From assembly GCF_024362695.1 (NCBI RefSeq), contig NC_065419.1:8246678-8310677 (forward strand): a DNA stretch of 64,000 nucleotides, written 5' to 3'. The position numbers were made by a program, and so were the translations under genes. Of the stretch, positions 46,301 to 57,779 are shown piece by piece. Source of the stretch: Pectinophora gossypiella (taxonomy: Eukaryota > Arthropoda > Insecta > Lepidoptera > Gelechiidae). The first letter of the stretch is position 1; each line of letters opens with the position of its first letter. A model generated the notes under the pieces. It was not told where the DNA came from. It did not search any database and saw only the letters and a program-made list of their open reading frames with translations.

Positions 46301-49300
46301 CCATTTCCTTTATACTCCATACGGAATAAAAATGACTCATTTAACAAAATACGAAACCTATGAAAAATTCATTTAAATTTAGAACATTAACATTAAGATT
46401 TGATAAGCTCATATTACTCACTATTAAACGACATTTAACATTTATTCCTAAATGTACACATTTTTCTGATAATCCTGACAAAACGTAAACTTGCAAGGTG
46501 TTTCGATTTTTTTGATGAGAAGTGTAGTTCATTTTATAGACAGCATAACTACCAATATGAACGCAACATAAAATGAGAAATACGGAATTATTTATGGTGA
46601 TAACCGCCTTATTGGAATTTATATCCCACGCTTCTCAAATCAAAAAAAAATATAATCAAAACAAACATCACCTACTTCCATAAAAGAAAGAGGGAAAAAG
46701 ATATAATTAATTTGTATGAAAGATAGCTTACCCCAGCGAATCCAAGTAGGAACCTTGTGATGACTAGTGCGATATAGTGCAGGTTTGCAGCGGGCGGACT
46801 GAGCATAGTGAGCACTGCACTGGCCAGGGAGGACAGGAGGACCACGTATCGCGGCCCCCAGCGCTCCGCCGCCATGCCCCCCAGCAGTGACGTCACGGGA
46901 TAGCACCAGAAGTACGCGCCGAGCACCATCGCCTGCTGATCCGGCGACCAGTCGAACGACGCACCTCCCGGCACCTATAAAGTTCCACACTAGGTCACCA
47001 CTCATTATCGTCATTATCTCCCTAACGTTTAGCCCGTTGTTATTCTGGGGTCCGCTTATCTATAACCTAAAGGCATTACCAGGCCTATTTTTTACAGAAG
47101 CTCCTGCTAATCTGACCTTCCAACTCCAAGGTACTTACTTCTTTAGATATGTGCAGCTAGAGAACGAACGGCTTAGTTAGAGTATGCTGCAATGTCCTAA
47201 GTCCTAACTAAACATGGGACAGTCTCACAAACTTTTTTGTTATTTGTATTTTTGATCATTCCCGAATCAATTGAAGCTGGACCTCCATAACCGTGAGCCG
47301 GACGCTCTAACCACTGGTGGACAGTGCAACACACAGACAGTAGGTCACCACTGTCTTGTTTAAAAACTTATCAAATTGACAATGGTGTGTAAGATTGCTA
47401 ATGACAATAATCGTGGAATGATTCTTATCGTGGTGTCGCGTTTATGTAAGTTACTTCGTACTGGTATGAGATTTAAGTTACCGTTAAGTGAACATTATAA
47501 TATACTTAATACAATTACAAATATACGGTTACAGTTTCGGGTAAGTATACAGTTTTGCAAATATCCGGTTGGAATAGGGTTTTTGACTAAGTCAAAGATC
47601 AATTATAAAATGCTAATCTAGAAAAACGCCAGTCTAAGATGATCAAATATGAATCTCATTTAACTTTTCAGCTAATATTCTAATTTTATTTATGAATTAA
47701 GTAACAATGAGTACGACGTTTGACCGCTTTTATTGATGACGTCACAGGGCAGTTTTTTTTTTTGACGTGACTTATTGTAGATTTGCCGCAGATGGCATTA
47801 ACTACTTGGCCGGACAAATGGGGAGCGCTGAAGGCTCTCACCCGGTACAACGTTTAAGACAACAGGTCTGAGGGTGCCCGGTTGGGCGCGAACCTCGGCT
47901 CAGAGCGTCGTCTGAGAGGAAAAATATTTGAAAGAATTAATCGACCCTAGTGGGTCGATAGCGATAAGCGCTGAATGAGGGAGTCACAGGGCAGTATTTC
48001 CATACAAACTCCAAAGAAAACTTTCGTTTTGGCATCTCGCAAAAATTGTCGCATTTGACTAGGTTGTCAAGTAACCTATTTACGTATGTTAACAACTTAC
48101 ACATAGGATCATAACATAAACTCACGACTATATCCCAAATGGGGTAGTCAGAGGTACAACCATCGCAAGATGAACTAAGTACCCACACCTCACCGAGCTT
48201 CCTGTTAGACCCACGTGATAGGTGGTAGCTGTATCAACTATAATGGTCGAGCTGACTGTGTTAGTGAAAACTGCATTTAAGATAAATGAATAACTCATTG
48301 GTGCAAGTCCGGTGCCCGAGTGAGAGAATTATTTTTAAGAGAAAAATAACTTAACGGGTTCTTTTATTAAAATAAGTACTTAAGTATAATGTACAGGGTG
48401 TTAGTGACATCGTAACGAATACTGAGGGAGATGATTCAGACCATGATTCTGAGTTGATATCAAATGGATTTTCCTGACGGAAAATTCATGAAGATTTTAG
48501 TGTTCTTTTTTAAATTATTTTCTGTTCCATATCTTTAGGATGGAAAATTCCACTTGGTATCAACTCAGAATCATAGTCTGAAATTGAATCATCCCCTTCA
48601 GTATTCGCTACGATGTCACTAACACCCTGTATATTATACTTACTTTTTTAATAAAAAATCCGTTAAGTTAATTTTCTCTTAAACATAATTCTCTCACTCG
48701 GGCACCAGACTTGCACCAATGAGTTATTCATTTATCTTAATTGCAGTTTTCACTAACACAGTCAGCTCGATCATTATAGTTGATACGGCTCACCACCTAT
48801 CACGTTGGTCTAACAGAAAGCTCGGTGAGGTGTGGGTACTTAGTTCATCTTGCGATGGTTGTACCTCTGACTACCCCATTTGGGATATGGTCGTGAGTTT
48901 ATGTTATGACACATTATATGAACACCCTTTATAGTATGGTTATTAAATACCTGTCGGGGCGCTTCTCTGACGTCAGTAATGTCCACATGCCGCAGACTCT
49001 CGTTTCTTACGGGGTCGTCCGCGGAGCCGCACTGTGACCCCGATCTGATGACAAACACATGAGTAAGTACTTAAGTATTACAAAGAAGAAAAAGAAAGAT
49101 CGAAAAATTCTGCCTCGAACGGGATTCAAAACCGCAGGTTTTGTTAAGCTGGGACGAGCAGGAGTTAGTCATTATCTTCACTTTTTTTGACGTGACTTAT
49201 TGTAGGGGGCCGCAAATGCCATTAACTTGGCCGGAAAATCTTGGATCCTGTATAAATGTATGCAGAACTTTCTATTTAATAGTTTTACGGCCATATTTGC

Positions 49301-52300
49301 AGACACACTAGTTAAACAATGGGGCAAAACATAGAATACGGAATAATACTACTTATAGACGGGTAACTCTCCGTTCCTCACCAGCGACAGAGCTAGGTTT
49401 ACCTCACCCCCCTCGGTCTTACTTTAGTTTTCAATCGTAGGGCCGTCAGACGTCACACACAGATGCACGTGTACGGTCACGAGCATTAATATGTACATAC
49501 ACTTTGGTACCATGTCACATTAACTTTTTTGACAAATTGAACTGTAAGTCTCACTAAATGTCAAATATGTTAGTGCGACAGAGTCCTAAAGTGGGTACAT
49601 CATATTGCTCATGACTGTACGACAGCGGCAATGTGTATTGTCTGAGTAAAACGAGGTGTTTTGTATGAAGTGTCCTGGGTACCGTGTGCCTAAAGGCTGT
49701 TATCACAGAAGGCGGTCGCGGTCGCGGTTTTCTGTAACTGTTAGGCGGTTTTCATACAAGTCAATACTAGCTTTGATGAACCTCATCAACCCACCTCGTA
49801 ACTCACACGACAGAAGAATACCTTGCCGATCACCTTCTCACGATTGCTCTTCACCGCCAAACACCAGTGTGATGGATAACCGCTTAAGACCATACGTACC
49901 GTATAATAAAATACCATGAAAAAATATTATATAATAATACTTAATTACTTAAGTATTTAGCCACATATTGGTCACGGCCGGCATTTCAACCACCATCGCG
50001 TGACATGCATGACATCTTCAAATTAAAACTGTGCACTACAAGCCGACATCCGAGATTTAATAACAGATATCTATATAATTACAATTGACATCGTGTTCAG
50101 CAATACCTTGTTACATACATGTGGAACGCAACAAGCAATAGTCAGAGACGATAAGGAACGCCTAGAATCTTCCATGAAGCTTATCAATCAGGTAGTCAAT
50201 CAGGGTATAGAATGGACTAAGTACCTATTTATGACGATGGTCACCTGTCAGTAGATATCATTATGGGACGGAAATAGGTAACTAAGAATAACTTTTACCT
50301 ACTTCTCTTCTGACGAATTGTACGTTTTTTTTATTACAACTGCCCAACTCCATTAGTTATTACATGCGAAGTTTAATCATAATGTTAAGCTGTGAACCAG
50401 AGTGCATGTATGAAGCGATTGATGAATGTGGAGGAAGCAAGAGAAGTGTATCCGTTTCGAAGCAAATGGAATTGCATAGTCTCTGCTTACCCCAGTGGGA
50501 AATAGGCGTGAGTTTATGTATGTATGTATAATACCTAAGAACAATCCGATTTGACGCAGGAAACTTAGGTACAAGAACGTTATGACGTTGTCGTCAAGTA
50601 ACTGAGCAATTATAATCAAACAGCTATTTGTCGTCTGCATTGTCCTCGACATTGACCCATCCATAGACGGATACTTATATCGGTATTGAGTGCCGTTTTA
50701 TTTAGGATTTTCCATCAATATCGGTACGAACTCCATGAGGTTTTTCCACGTGTGTGGAAAGCAACACATGCTTTACGTTATAAACTATGTTATTTTCTAT
50801 ACGATCCTGAAAACACGATCACCTAGCCATAAAGGCTGCTGAACAACAAACATGGCGGGCGCGCCCGCCCCAGTGGATATGTGTGGCACTGGATTGAGCT
50901 ACACTAAGCTTAAATAACGTAGTACTTTGAGTTTCTTGGAATCTATATGATCTACTGGGTACTTAAAATATGGATTTATGTGGGACCTACGGGGTAAAAC
51001 GTAGAACCCTTGCCCAGGGTGAAGACCTTAATAATTGCAGAGGCGGAGATGGGAGCCATCGGTACGGCAATGCAGGATGGAGGGGGCAAGTCAAAGGGAC
51101 TGTAACCTAAAACCTGACAGAGGGCAGCAGTAACTGTAAGTACTATTAGAAGAGGAGATCAGGAGTCGTAGTACGGCTATCAAAAAGACTTCGCTGGACG
51201 CCATCCCACTCGCGTCAGACAGAATACTGCAAAGGCAAGAGGGAAACCACTGCCCTATTTTTCCCTAAAAAACTAGCATGGAGAATGCTACACCGACAAG
51301 AGCGCGGCTCTTAAATTAGTGATGATTTAGGTCTTTATTTTATACCTTCCATCGTTTTCGGTGGTGGCAAGACTTCTCATTGCTGGTGGCTCTGCCAACC
51401 CCATTGGGGCTTGCAGGCGTAAGTTCATGTGCGTACGTTCATATACGTACGTTCGTTACGTATCAAGTATCAAGGTTATTACGTTTCATCGAGCGCTTTA
51501 GTCCGTTAGATGGTTACTTACGTGGAATTATTGTTGGCTTGTGGCACCATGGCGATAAGGTTTAGACTCATATTGACTCGGAGCATGTAGACCACCCAGC
51601 AACTGGTGAGCAGCATCACCCACAGGTTGAACCGCACTGGGACTATGTCTAGAAACAAATACATATACTTAGGCACTTATAGTTACCGTATCTTAGGTAG
51701 AAGACGAGAAGACTGCGGGCAGGTCCTGGTTGCCATTTGAGGCAAATTTATAATAAAAAACGGGAAAAAAGCATATTGCTTCAAACATCCAAGAGATAAG
51801 CAGAAGCACCCAGAACTGATGAAACATGACGATTCTATTTTTTTTTTAATAAGTACCTATTTTGAAGATACTCCGGGGCATTCCTTTACCCTGCCTAGGC
51901 CAGAAAAATACCGTTACCGAACTTTCACATAGCCAGAAGCATCAAACCGCGATAAGCCACTACAAGGGCTAAGAGTATTGCTTTATATTTGGTGTATCTG
52001 CTACTACCTTAATTAACATCGTCTTGTTAAACTTAGGGACGCGCACTACCAAGTCAGTAATGTGATGATGTGCCTTACAGACAGGTCACATCATCACAGG
52101 ACCCTACTTACATCATCCTGCGTTAGTACGAATGCGTGATTTTGAAAGAAGTTCGTTGACAGTGTTGATGGCGCCATGTGCCGGGCACAGTGTTGTTTTC
52201 TATCCAGCTTCCCCTTTTTATATTATAATTATAATAAAAAGATGAACAATAACCACGTTAAAGCGACTCTACATCTTTGATTCATACCACCGGTACATCA

Positions 52301-55300
52301 GTACTTAGCACTACTTACCCTAAAAACTTAAAAGAGCTAATGGTATAAGTAGTCAAAATTTTAATAAAAGGTCGTTAGGTGCACCTTGGTACGAACAATG
52401 TTTTTCTACGTCAACATCTGATAAACGTTGGTGGTGAACAAAAAACTCAACAAAACCTCGCGAAAAACCAAGTTTTTCCTTCTAGCGCGTGTTGATTCCT
52501 CTCCAGTTATCCGTTTGGGAAATTTCGACGAGCAACTTGCGATTAGATGAATAGTACTTTACGTCATTGATCGCATCTCGTATACCTAATGAAGAATATA
52601 TTAAAAGTATGCTCTAACGTCGTTCATGTTCGCCTGGTTCCTTAATTTTCAATTCGTCGGGCATAATAACTGTTTAGCTACATAAATAATCACATAAATC
52701 ACAATAAACCTTAAAAAAATATAAAATTATATGTTGTTCAGTTGTACATCCTCATGATTACAAATGCTTTTTGACCAAATGTCATGTATCGCATGTTTAA
52801 ATATAAGACAGATAAAAAAGTTTCCATTAATGAAAGCTCCAATGATTGTCCAATGAGTTTCATGCATATTACCTCTTTCAAAGTACTTAGAGCGAAATTG
52901 CTACTCGTATTAATCAACTATTTACTTAGACTTACCAACTTAATAACAATATTACAGATCGATTCGTCTATATTCATTTAATTATCGCGATGAATCGAGC
53001 ATAAAAATAGTTATTACAATTAAAAATTAAAATACATGAGTGTAATATGCGTTAGTCGTACTTAATAATTAAAAAGATAGATGTGTTTTCCACAACATCA
53101 CGTACAGGTAGGTTATGTCACATGAAAAGTCAGTGAAGCGCGTAAATTACAAAGAGCGGTCGGCCGCACACCCATTTCCTCAATGTCAGAGTTGCTCATC
53201 ACAGAGAGTTGATTGCGGGAATAAACCACACACGCGGAAGGTGAATTATTCGTAAACTAATGGTGGTTGTTAGCATCACGTTATCCATGCTACAACATCA
53301 TTTGTAATGGCACTCTTCCTAAAAAGACTTTTCAGCTCTTTAAAATATGCAGTACCTACTTACTTACTTTCCTATTTTTTCACTGTTTTTTTCCCTATCG
53401 GTAAAAACCCCTATCAGATGTTAATGAAATACATACATAATCAAAGCACCCACGTATTTCTTAAGAATTTCAAACATTCGCCCTTAGATAACCATTCCAG
53501 TTTATGCATGTAAATTAAATAGATAAGATTTGTATGTTTTGGTAGTACCTAGAGAAACTTAACTTTTCAAAATGTTGCCAAAAAGGAAATCCGTGTGCTC
53601 TGTATAAGCCAGATTTTCCGAAGTCATTCATGATAATAATCGCAAATCACGCCAGTTCAATGTCATGGTGTTTTACAAAACAACCTCGACATCATACACA
53701 GACTCGGCTTTTATGTTTTGCTTTTTATCCCATTACTTTTTACGAAGAGCAAATTTGACTGTTACAATCATAAATATAACACAATACGAAGCGTGGTTTA
53801 TAGTAGTTAGGTATTTATTTCTTATGCATGGCATGAATGATCGATTAATAGGCAAGTCCTATCGATATGCGCAGACTTTACTTATTCCAATCAACGACGT
53901 CGAGCAACTAATAAAAACGTGGGCTTCGTTCCTCATAATAAAACCTGGTATTTATTTAAGCAAGATTTCAAATTGGAAAACGTAATTAACAACTTCCTAT
54001 GTAAGTACTCGCATACTTTCACTAAGTACAATAAAATAGAAAACAAATCAAGTGTGCACGGATCGAGATAAAAATCCAATAAAATCACGTTCACTGGAAT
54101 GTCGCGCGAGATTTTTTATCGTCAGCGAGTTCACGATATGTTCCTTCTTACTCGGTCGAGGCTTTGAGCATCAACATTGGTCATTATTTGATAACACGGG
54201 CGTCGCTCGACGAATTCAACTGTTGACATTACTATGTCCGTACTAATGAAACAATCGGGTTTCTTCAAACACCATTCATACTTTATACCTTTTATAAAGC
54301 TCCTTGTCCGAAGGGTGTACTGTTAACCGTGATTGCTGTCTGTTGCATCACTCTTTTGACATGTTCCGCATTTTATTTTATGAATTTACAGTTAAGTATA
54401 TTGCATTTTAAGAAATCGGAAAAAGAAAGCCAGCCCTTGATTCACCAAGCAAACATACACGTGACCTCGTTTTAAACGAAATTTGTAAATAAAATCGAAA
54501 CCGGCAATTTTAACGAGTTTCTTTGAATAAGTACTCTTCATATATAGTTTTTGGATTTATATTTAATCGTTTTAAGTATTTTAGTCTGAGCTTTCTCAAA
54601 CTGATTAGATTGAAGTAGGTTTACTCGTATGTTAAGAATACCTTATTGTATTAGAATAAAAAATATCCTAGTAAGTATTTAGAAGATTTATACCATTAAT
54701 GTTTTGTAATAGTCGAGGTTATATACCACTAACTCTTACTCCTACAAATTGATGTATAATAATAATTATGTTACTTGATCCTATAGGTAACTTGACAGCT
54801 ATTACGAAACCATTACCGATTCTATGTATTACCTATATTTTAATGACAATAGTAATAGTAAAGAAGACCTATTGTTCTAATAGGGCATACTTAACTAAGT
54901 GGGAATTATTAATAGAACCTACTTATAGCATAAATGGCGCGCGTTGTAACTTAGTAATTTAAAATGTAAAATGTTTAAGCTTTTGAAGCAAATAAAGAGG
55001 ACTAGAATAATGTTTCTTATGTGACTTAATTAAAGAGAAGGCGAACGTCGTGTCTTATAAGGAGGTGAAGGAATTGGTCTTTGATAGACAACAAGACGAC
55101 AAGAATGGAGAATACTACACCGACAAGAGCGTGGCTCTTAAATTAGTGATTTGATGATGTTACTTAATACCATGTCCCGTACAACTTGTTATTTTGCAAA
55201 AGGTATCCACTTTTTTTCCTATAATTTATGACTATTAAGTATTTTAATCTATGCAAGGAGATACCGCCAGTTATAAATAGTCTACTTACCTATAAGCTCC

Positions 55301-56092
55301 AATGGCATTTGTATAGTGGTAGGGTTGGTACTAATTTTACGCAACCTGTTAAGCTTGAACTTGTATTCTGGAATATTCTGTGCATTCAGCACCAGCCGAG
55401 AAATAAAGTGAAAGCCGACGTTCTAGAGGAATCCCTAGACTCTACGCAGTACACCATTACGATGTGCAATGTTACCCATAACGTTTTAAACTAAGCACTG
55501 GCATTATAATATTACGTCGCCAGGAAAGGAATTTTCGTTCCTGTAAATCACGACTCATTAAAATAATTTTCTACGTGCTGTTGAGTGTAACGACAAATTG
55601 ATTATATGCCTACCTGACACAGAAAACGTAAAACATTATGATCACATTTGCATCAATTTTGTATACTTACTTAGGTACACTTACTTAACACTACCATATC
55701 CTAGGTACTAAACCCGGACTTACTAATCTTTATAGGTGGGTACCTAGGTATCTACTTTTTCTAAAATACTGAAATGGCGCCTCCGTAATTTAAAGGCTTG
55801 ATATGCTCAAAATTATAATTAAAAGTAGAGCCCTTAAATTTACACGAACAATAAACGAAATAAAATGTTTCTGGAGTTTCTTGTTTTCGTAAAAACAGAT
55901 GCGTTTAAACGTAGGTAAGTAGATAACCCGCCTAGAAAAATTGATTAATTAAATTAAAAATTACTTATTTAAAAATAGTAAGTAGGTTCCTCTTTAATTA
56001 TTTGAATTGATTCAATATTAAGTGTAATATTTGCCCGTATTGTACATAAATACTAAATACTCACCCAAAAATTTTAATATAATCACTGCCAT
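43360..56092 (-). CDS. SLC17/sialin-like MFS transporter, gene A, complete, 7 coding exons
   Basis: Predicted twelve-helix major facilitator of the SLC17 family (sialin / inorganic phosphate cotransporter-like). Exons: 56092-56065 (ATG, 9 codons), 51648-51522, 49044-48951, 46974-46732, 44861-44556, 44420-43899, 43599-43360 (TAA); phases 1,2,0,0,0,0; 519 aa. Helix 1 ends in YMLRVNMSLNLIAMV; then an extracellular loop; helices 2-4 include QQAMVLGAYFWCYPVTSLLGG, ERWGPRYV and RFLLGF; exon 5 has ARWAPPAEKGKF; exon 6 has DLAPNYAGTLYGI; exon 7 IQPWNF and a charged tail. The Arg of helix 4 is kept but the glutamates usual in sialin at that site are replaced, so substrate cannot be inferred. A Tc1 element lies in the intron before exon 5 and a giant inverted repeat in the intron after exon 3. 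A possible polyA signal lies at 43047-43052. The micro first exon is inferred from phase, Kozak context and agreement with gene C. Confidence 0.93.
45226..46254 (+). CDS. Tc1-like transposase, 342 aa, intact
   Basis: Cut-and-paste transposase of the Tc1 group. Residues 1-60 form a paired-like helix-turn-helix (GLSQRVVAARLHLSLSSVHR) followed by a GRNR hook; a second HTH spans about 70-110 (VSDSTIRRRLKDRGL). The DDE domain shows LFSDECKVML (Asp150), FMHDNARAHTAG (Asp244) and NPIEHLWDELKRR (Glu279), exactly 34 residues between the last two, i.e. DD34E. Length matches the family (about 340 aa). ATG at 45226; the TAA stop overlaps an AATAAA polyA signal at 46254-46259. No stops or frameshifts, so the protein may be functional. 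Confidence 0.97.
   Translation: MDTSPTEAAQVVALLDSGLSQRVVAARLHLSLSSVHRVYKRYRETGLFTRRSGSGRNRVTSERDDRFIVTTSLRNRRRNAFQLQQRLRVVRRVAVSDSTIRRRLKDRGLVPHKPANGPKLTADHRRARLNFAREHLNWSYLQWSKVLFSDECKVMLYGNDGRNKVYRRDGERYAQCCIEEKVSYGGGSWTVWGGISADGKTELAFVSGPRLPALNCHRYVEECLEPHVMPYAHFIGNGFIFMHDNARAHTAGVVRDYLNEVDISIMEWPARSPDMNPIEHLWDELKRRIRARDPAPETLSQLQDAIQEEWDNIPQHVIVTLIRSMKNRMEAVIRARGGNTSY
46254..46259 (+). terminator. PolyA signal of the Tc1 transposase
   Basis: AATAAA overlapping the last base of the TAA stop, followed by a T-rich stretch. Confidence 0.55.
47004..47130 (-). mobile_element. SINE family 3 tail, in gene A intron
   Basis: CGTCATTATCTCCCTAACG, GGGGTCCGCTTATCTATAAC and TTTTTTACAGAAGCTCCTGC match the family 3 tail. 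It starts about 30 nt upstream of the gene A exon at 46974. Confidence 0.72.
47180..47325 (-). mobile_element. Degenerate SINE family 2 remnant
   Basis: GGGACAGTCTCACAAA and GGACGCTCTAACCACTGG match the head half of family 2, heavily mutated. Confidence 0.55.
47754..47982 (-). mobile_element. Poly-A retroposon in gene A intron, 13-bp target duplication
   Basis: T-run then GACGTGACTTATTGTAGATT to CGATAAGCGCTGAATGAGG. GTCACAGGGCAGT is repeated at 47741-47753 and 47983-47995. Confidence 0.9.
48109..48910. repeat. Giant inverted repeat, arms of about 370 bp, 65-bp spacer
   Basis: Left arm 48109-48475 and right arm 48541-48910 are reverse complements at roughly 90% or more by eye, with few gaps. 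Each arm holds an SINE-type repeat (the ATATCCCAAATGGGG family) plus the repeat beginning ACAGGGTGTTAGTGACATCG, so a composite block was duplicated in inverse orientation. It lies in the gene A intron, 40 nt from the donor of the exon ending at 48951, and would fold into a very long hairpin in the pre-mRNA. Confidence 0.95.
49183..49237 (-). mobile_element. Poly-A retroposon fragment
   Basis: TTTTTTTGACGTGACTTATT and GCAAATGCCATTAACTTGGC match the poly-A end of the family only. Confidence 0.7.
49471..49620. mobile_element. 150-bp palindromic-ended MITE, copy 1
   Basis: GTACGGTCACGAGCATTAAT at the left is the imperfect inverse of ATATTGCTCATGACTGTAC at the right. Almost identical to 63199-63345. 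Confidence 0.88.
49621..51236. other. Gene A intron, no exon seen
   Basis: Between exons 51648-51522 and 49044-48951. Includes a SINE tail remnant and a moderately GC-rich stretch 50950-51230 that looks repetitive. Confidence 0.5.
49776..49817 (+). repeat. SINE family 1 tail remnant
   Basis: AACCCACCTCGTAACTCACA followed by CGACAGAAGAA matches the last 40 bp of family 1. Confidence 0.6.
51237..51328 (+). repeat. Dispersed repeat with TGATGATG end
   Basis: AACCACTGCCCTATTTTTCC, GGAGAATGCTACACCGACAA and TTAAATTAGTGATGAT recur at 18540-18630, 38105-38160 and 55100-55155. Tail suggests retrotransposition by an RTE-type element. 194 nt from gene A exon 51522-51648. Confidence 0.65.
51649..56064. 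other. Gene A intron 1, 4.4 kb, mostly unique AT-rich DNA
   Basis: Lower TE load than elsewhere; one dispersed repeat at 55100-55155. Open frames at 53665-53985 and 55228-55494 show no family signature. Confidence 0.5.
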
Positions 56093-56159
56093 TTTTATTA
56101 CTCAACAATTGTTTTATAAATAAGTCTATCACAATATTTTTTAATTACAGTGTGGTCAC

Positions 56160-56340
56160 TTTATAGCACGGTCATATCGGTTGGACTGATTAGAAACAGT
56201 TGGTACACGTAGAGGCGTTCGCGAGCGAATGCGGAATATTGCGGAGTTTGCGGATTAAGTTGCGCGGGCGCCGAGCAGCCACCGCACCAGCGGACGTCGT
56301 ATAGTCAACAACCTGGTGAAAAGGAGAGGTTCACATTATC
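56160..56340 (-). promoter_or_regulatory. Probable gene A promoter, GC-rich
   Basis: A CG-rich block (TTGCGCGGGCGCCGAGCAGC near 56260) 70-250 bp upstream of the gene A ATG at 56092, in an otherwise AT-rich stretch. No TATA box position is convincing. Confidence 0.5.
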
Positions 56341-56786
56341 GGCACACTTCCGCCACGGAAAACGAAAAACAACTCCGATCGTACCTACTAACCAGCACTT
56401 TGTAATCGGACCACTTACTTGCAATTTCACACTCGAATCTGTTGTACATTTGTTGGTATATGTTTGATTCTAAATATATTACCCAACTATCCTAAAAAGT
56501 TTTGAAACACAAATGCATTGGCAATGCAAAGTTACAAATTTACAAGTGAGTAAGTAGATATTTTATTACTGGTGCATAGCAACAGTTGCAAAGGAGCCTC
56601 CCTTAAATTAGTTCATAAAATATGGCTTTTAATATTTATATAGGTATTTGTGTGACAAAGGACAATAATATAAATTATTACAGGAGTGTTCTGTTACCCA
56701 TGTAATAATGAGATAAAATATTAAAATTAAAATCATTTTAACAAAGTTATTTATGATGCGTACACATTTCTTAATATACTTACTGG

Positions 56787-57024
56787 TCGTCTATCGTGTG
56801 GGTTGTGAGGTGAATTACCAATCTCATCAACTCTGGTGTCAGGGTTATTATTGAACCGCCAAAGACCCCTGACGTCACTCATGTAACGATTACTTCCTTA
56901 CATCAGTAAGTAGTAACCGGGACCAACGGCTTAACGTGCCTTCCGAAGCACGGATCATCTCACTTTCGGACAATCAGGTGATCAGTCTGTAAAGTCCTAA
57001 GCAAGCTAGGGCTCACAAAGTGAT
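56787..57024 (-). mobile_element. SINE family 1, head missing, between gene A and HACL1
   Basis: Plus strand reads tail-first: ATCGTGTGGGTTGTGAGGTG, the GCCAAAGACCCCTGACG block, then TTAACGTGCCTTCCGAAGCA, ending before the tRNA-like head. Confidence 0.88.
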
Positions 57025-57435
57025 TTTACTTACTTACTTAAACTATTAATATTTTGCTTATTATAAGCAGGATGTAACAGAACGAGTAATTTTATTATTA
57101 TTCTGTGTCATCTTAGAAAAAATCATAGTAAACTATTTTTAATGTGTAATCAGTAATGTTGGTTTTAGATTTGTGATTTGCAGTTTCTACAGACAACACC
57201 GAGTAACACGGACCTCCGCGGACCAACAACCACTTCCGTTATTCCGGTATTGCGAAAACTATTTTATTTAAAAAATCCCGCCACTAACACTAAATAAACA
57301 TTTAGAAAGTTAGATAGTTTCCTAGTTTATTTTAATTTTATAATTTCTATTAATGTACCTTATTTCTAATAATTATTGCGTTAAAGCGATTATCATAATT
57401 ACATAAGTTTTTACGATGAAAAATTAAGATAATTA

Positions 57436-57746
57436 ATGGTGCTAATTCCTGTAAATACCATCTAATTTTATTTTAAGTTATATCTGTCATTTTCTTATCC
57501 GCCGAAAAGGAAAGGGACGGGTAATCGACAAGCATAAAATTTATGGAACACACGTCAATTTTAAGCACAAATCTAAACCAACCGTCTAAAAATTTTACGT
57601 CAGTCAATAACCCGACACATTAATTTACTCATTCTTCCTAAAATTAAGAGCTGTGAATCATCCGTCCCTTTCCTTTTCGACGGATATGAAAATGACGGAT
57701 ATAACTTAAAATAAAATTAGGCGGTGTCTCCAGGAATCGGGGCCAT
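57436..57746. mobile_element. MITE family Y, upstream of HACL1
   Basis: ATGGTGCTAATTCCTGTAAA with TAATTTTATTTTAAGTTATA on the left and the inverse on the right, ending GGAATCGGGGCCAT. Lies about 470 bp before the HACL1 start codon. Confidence 0.88.
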
Positions 57747-57779
57747 TATAATATTATAGGATATGTAATGTAATGTAAA

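Larger units (their letters stand above)
44889..46524 (+). mobile_element. Tc1/mariner-superfamily transposon (DD34E), apparently intact
   Basis: A 1636-bp element bounded by near-identical inverted repeats of about 29 bp beginning CACTTCTCATCAAAAAAATC at 44889 and its complement ending at 46524. TA dinucleotides at 44887-44888 and 46525-46526 form the expected target duplication. It carries one uninterrupted transposase gene on the plus strand, opposite to its host gene A, and lies in the intron before gene A exon 44861-44556, only 27 nt from that exon. Perfect ends and open frame suggest recent insertion. Confidence 0.97.

Noticed and set aside
49656..49919. Plus-strand frame of 87 aa
   Set aside because: Includes a SINE tail remnant and has no family signature.
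53665..53985. Plus-strand frame of 106 aa in gene A intron 1
   Set aside because: No homology recognised, AT-rich composition like the surroundings, no splice or promoter context.
55228..55494. Plus-strand frame of 88 aa
   Set aside because: No family resemblance and no supporting signals; likely chance.
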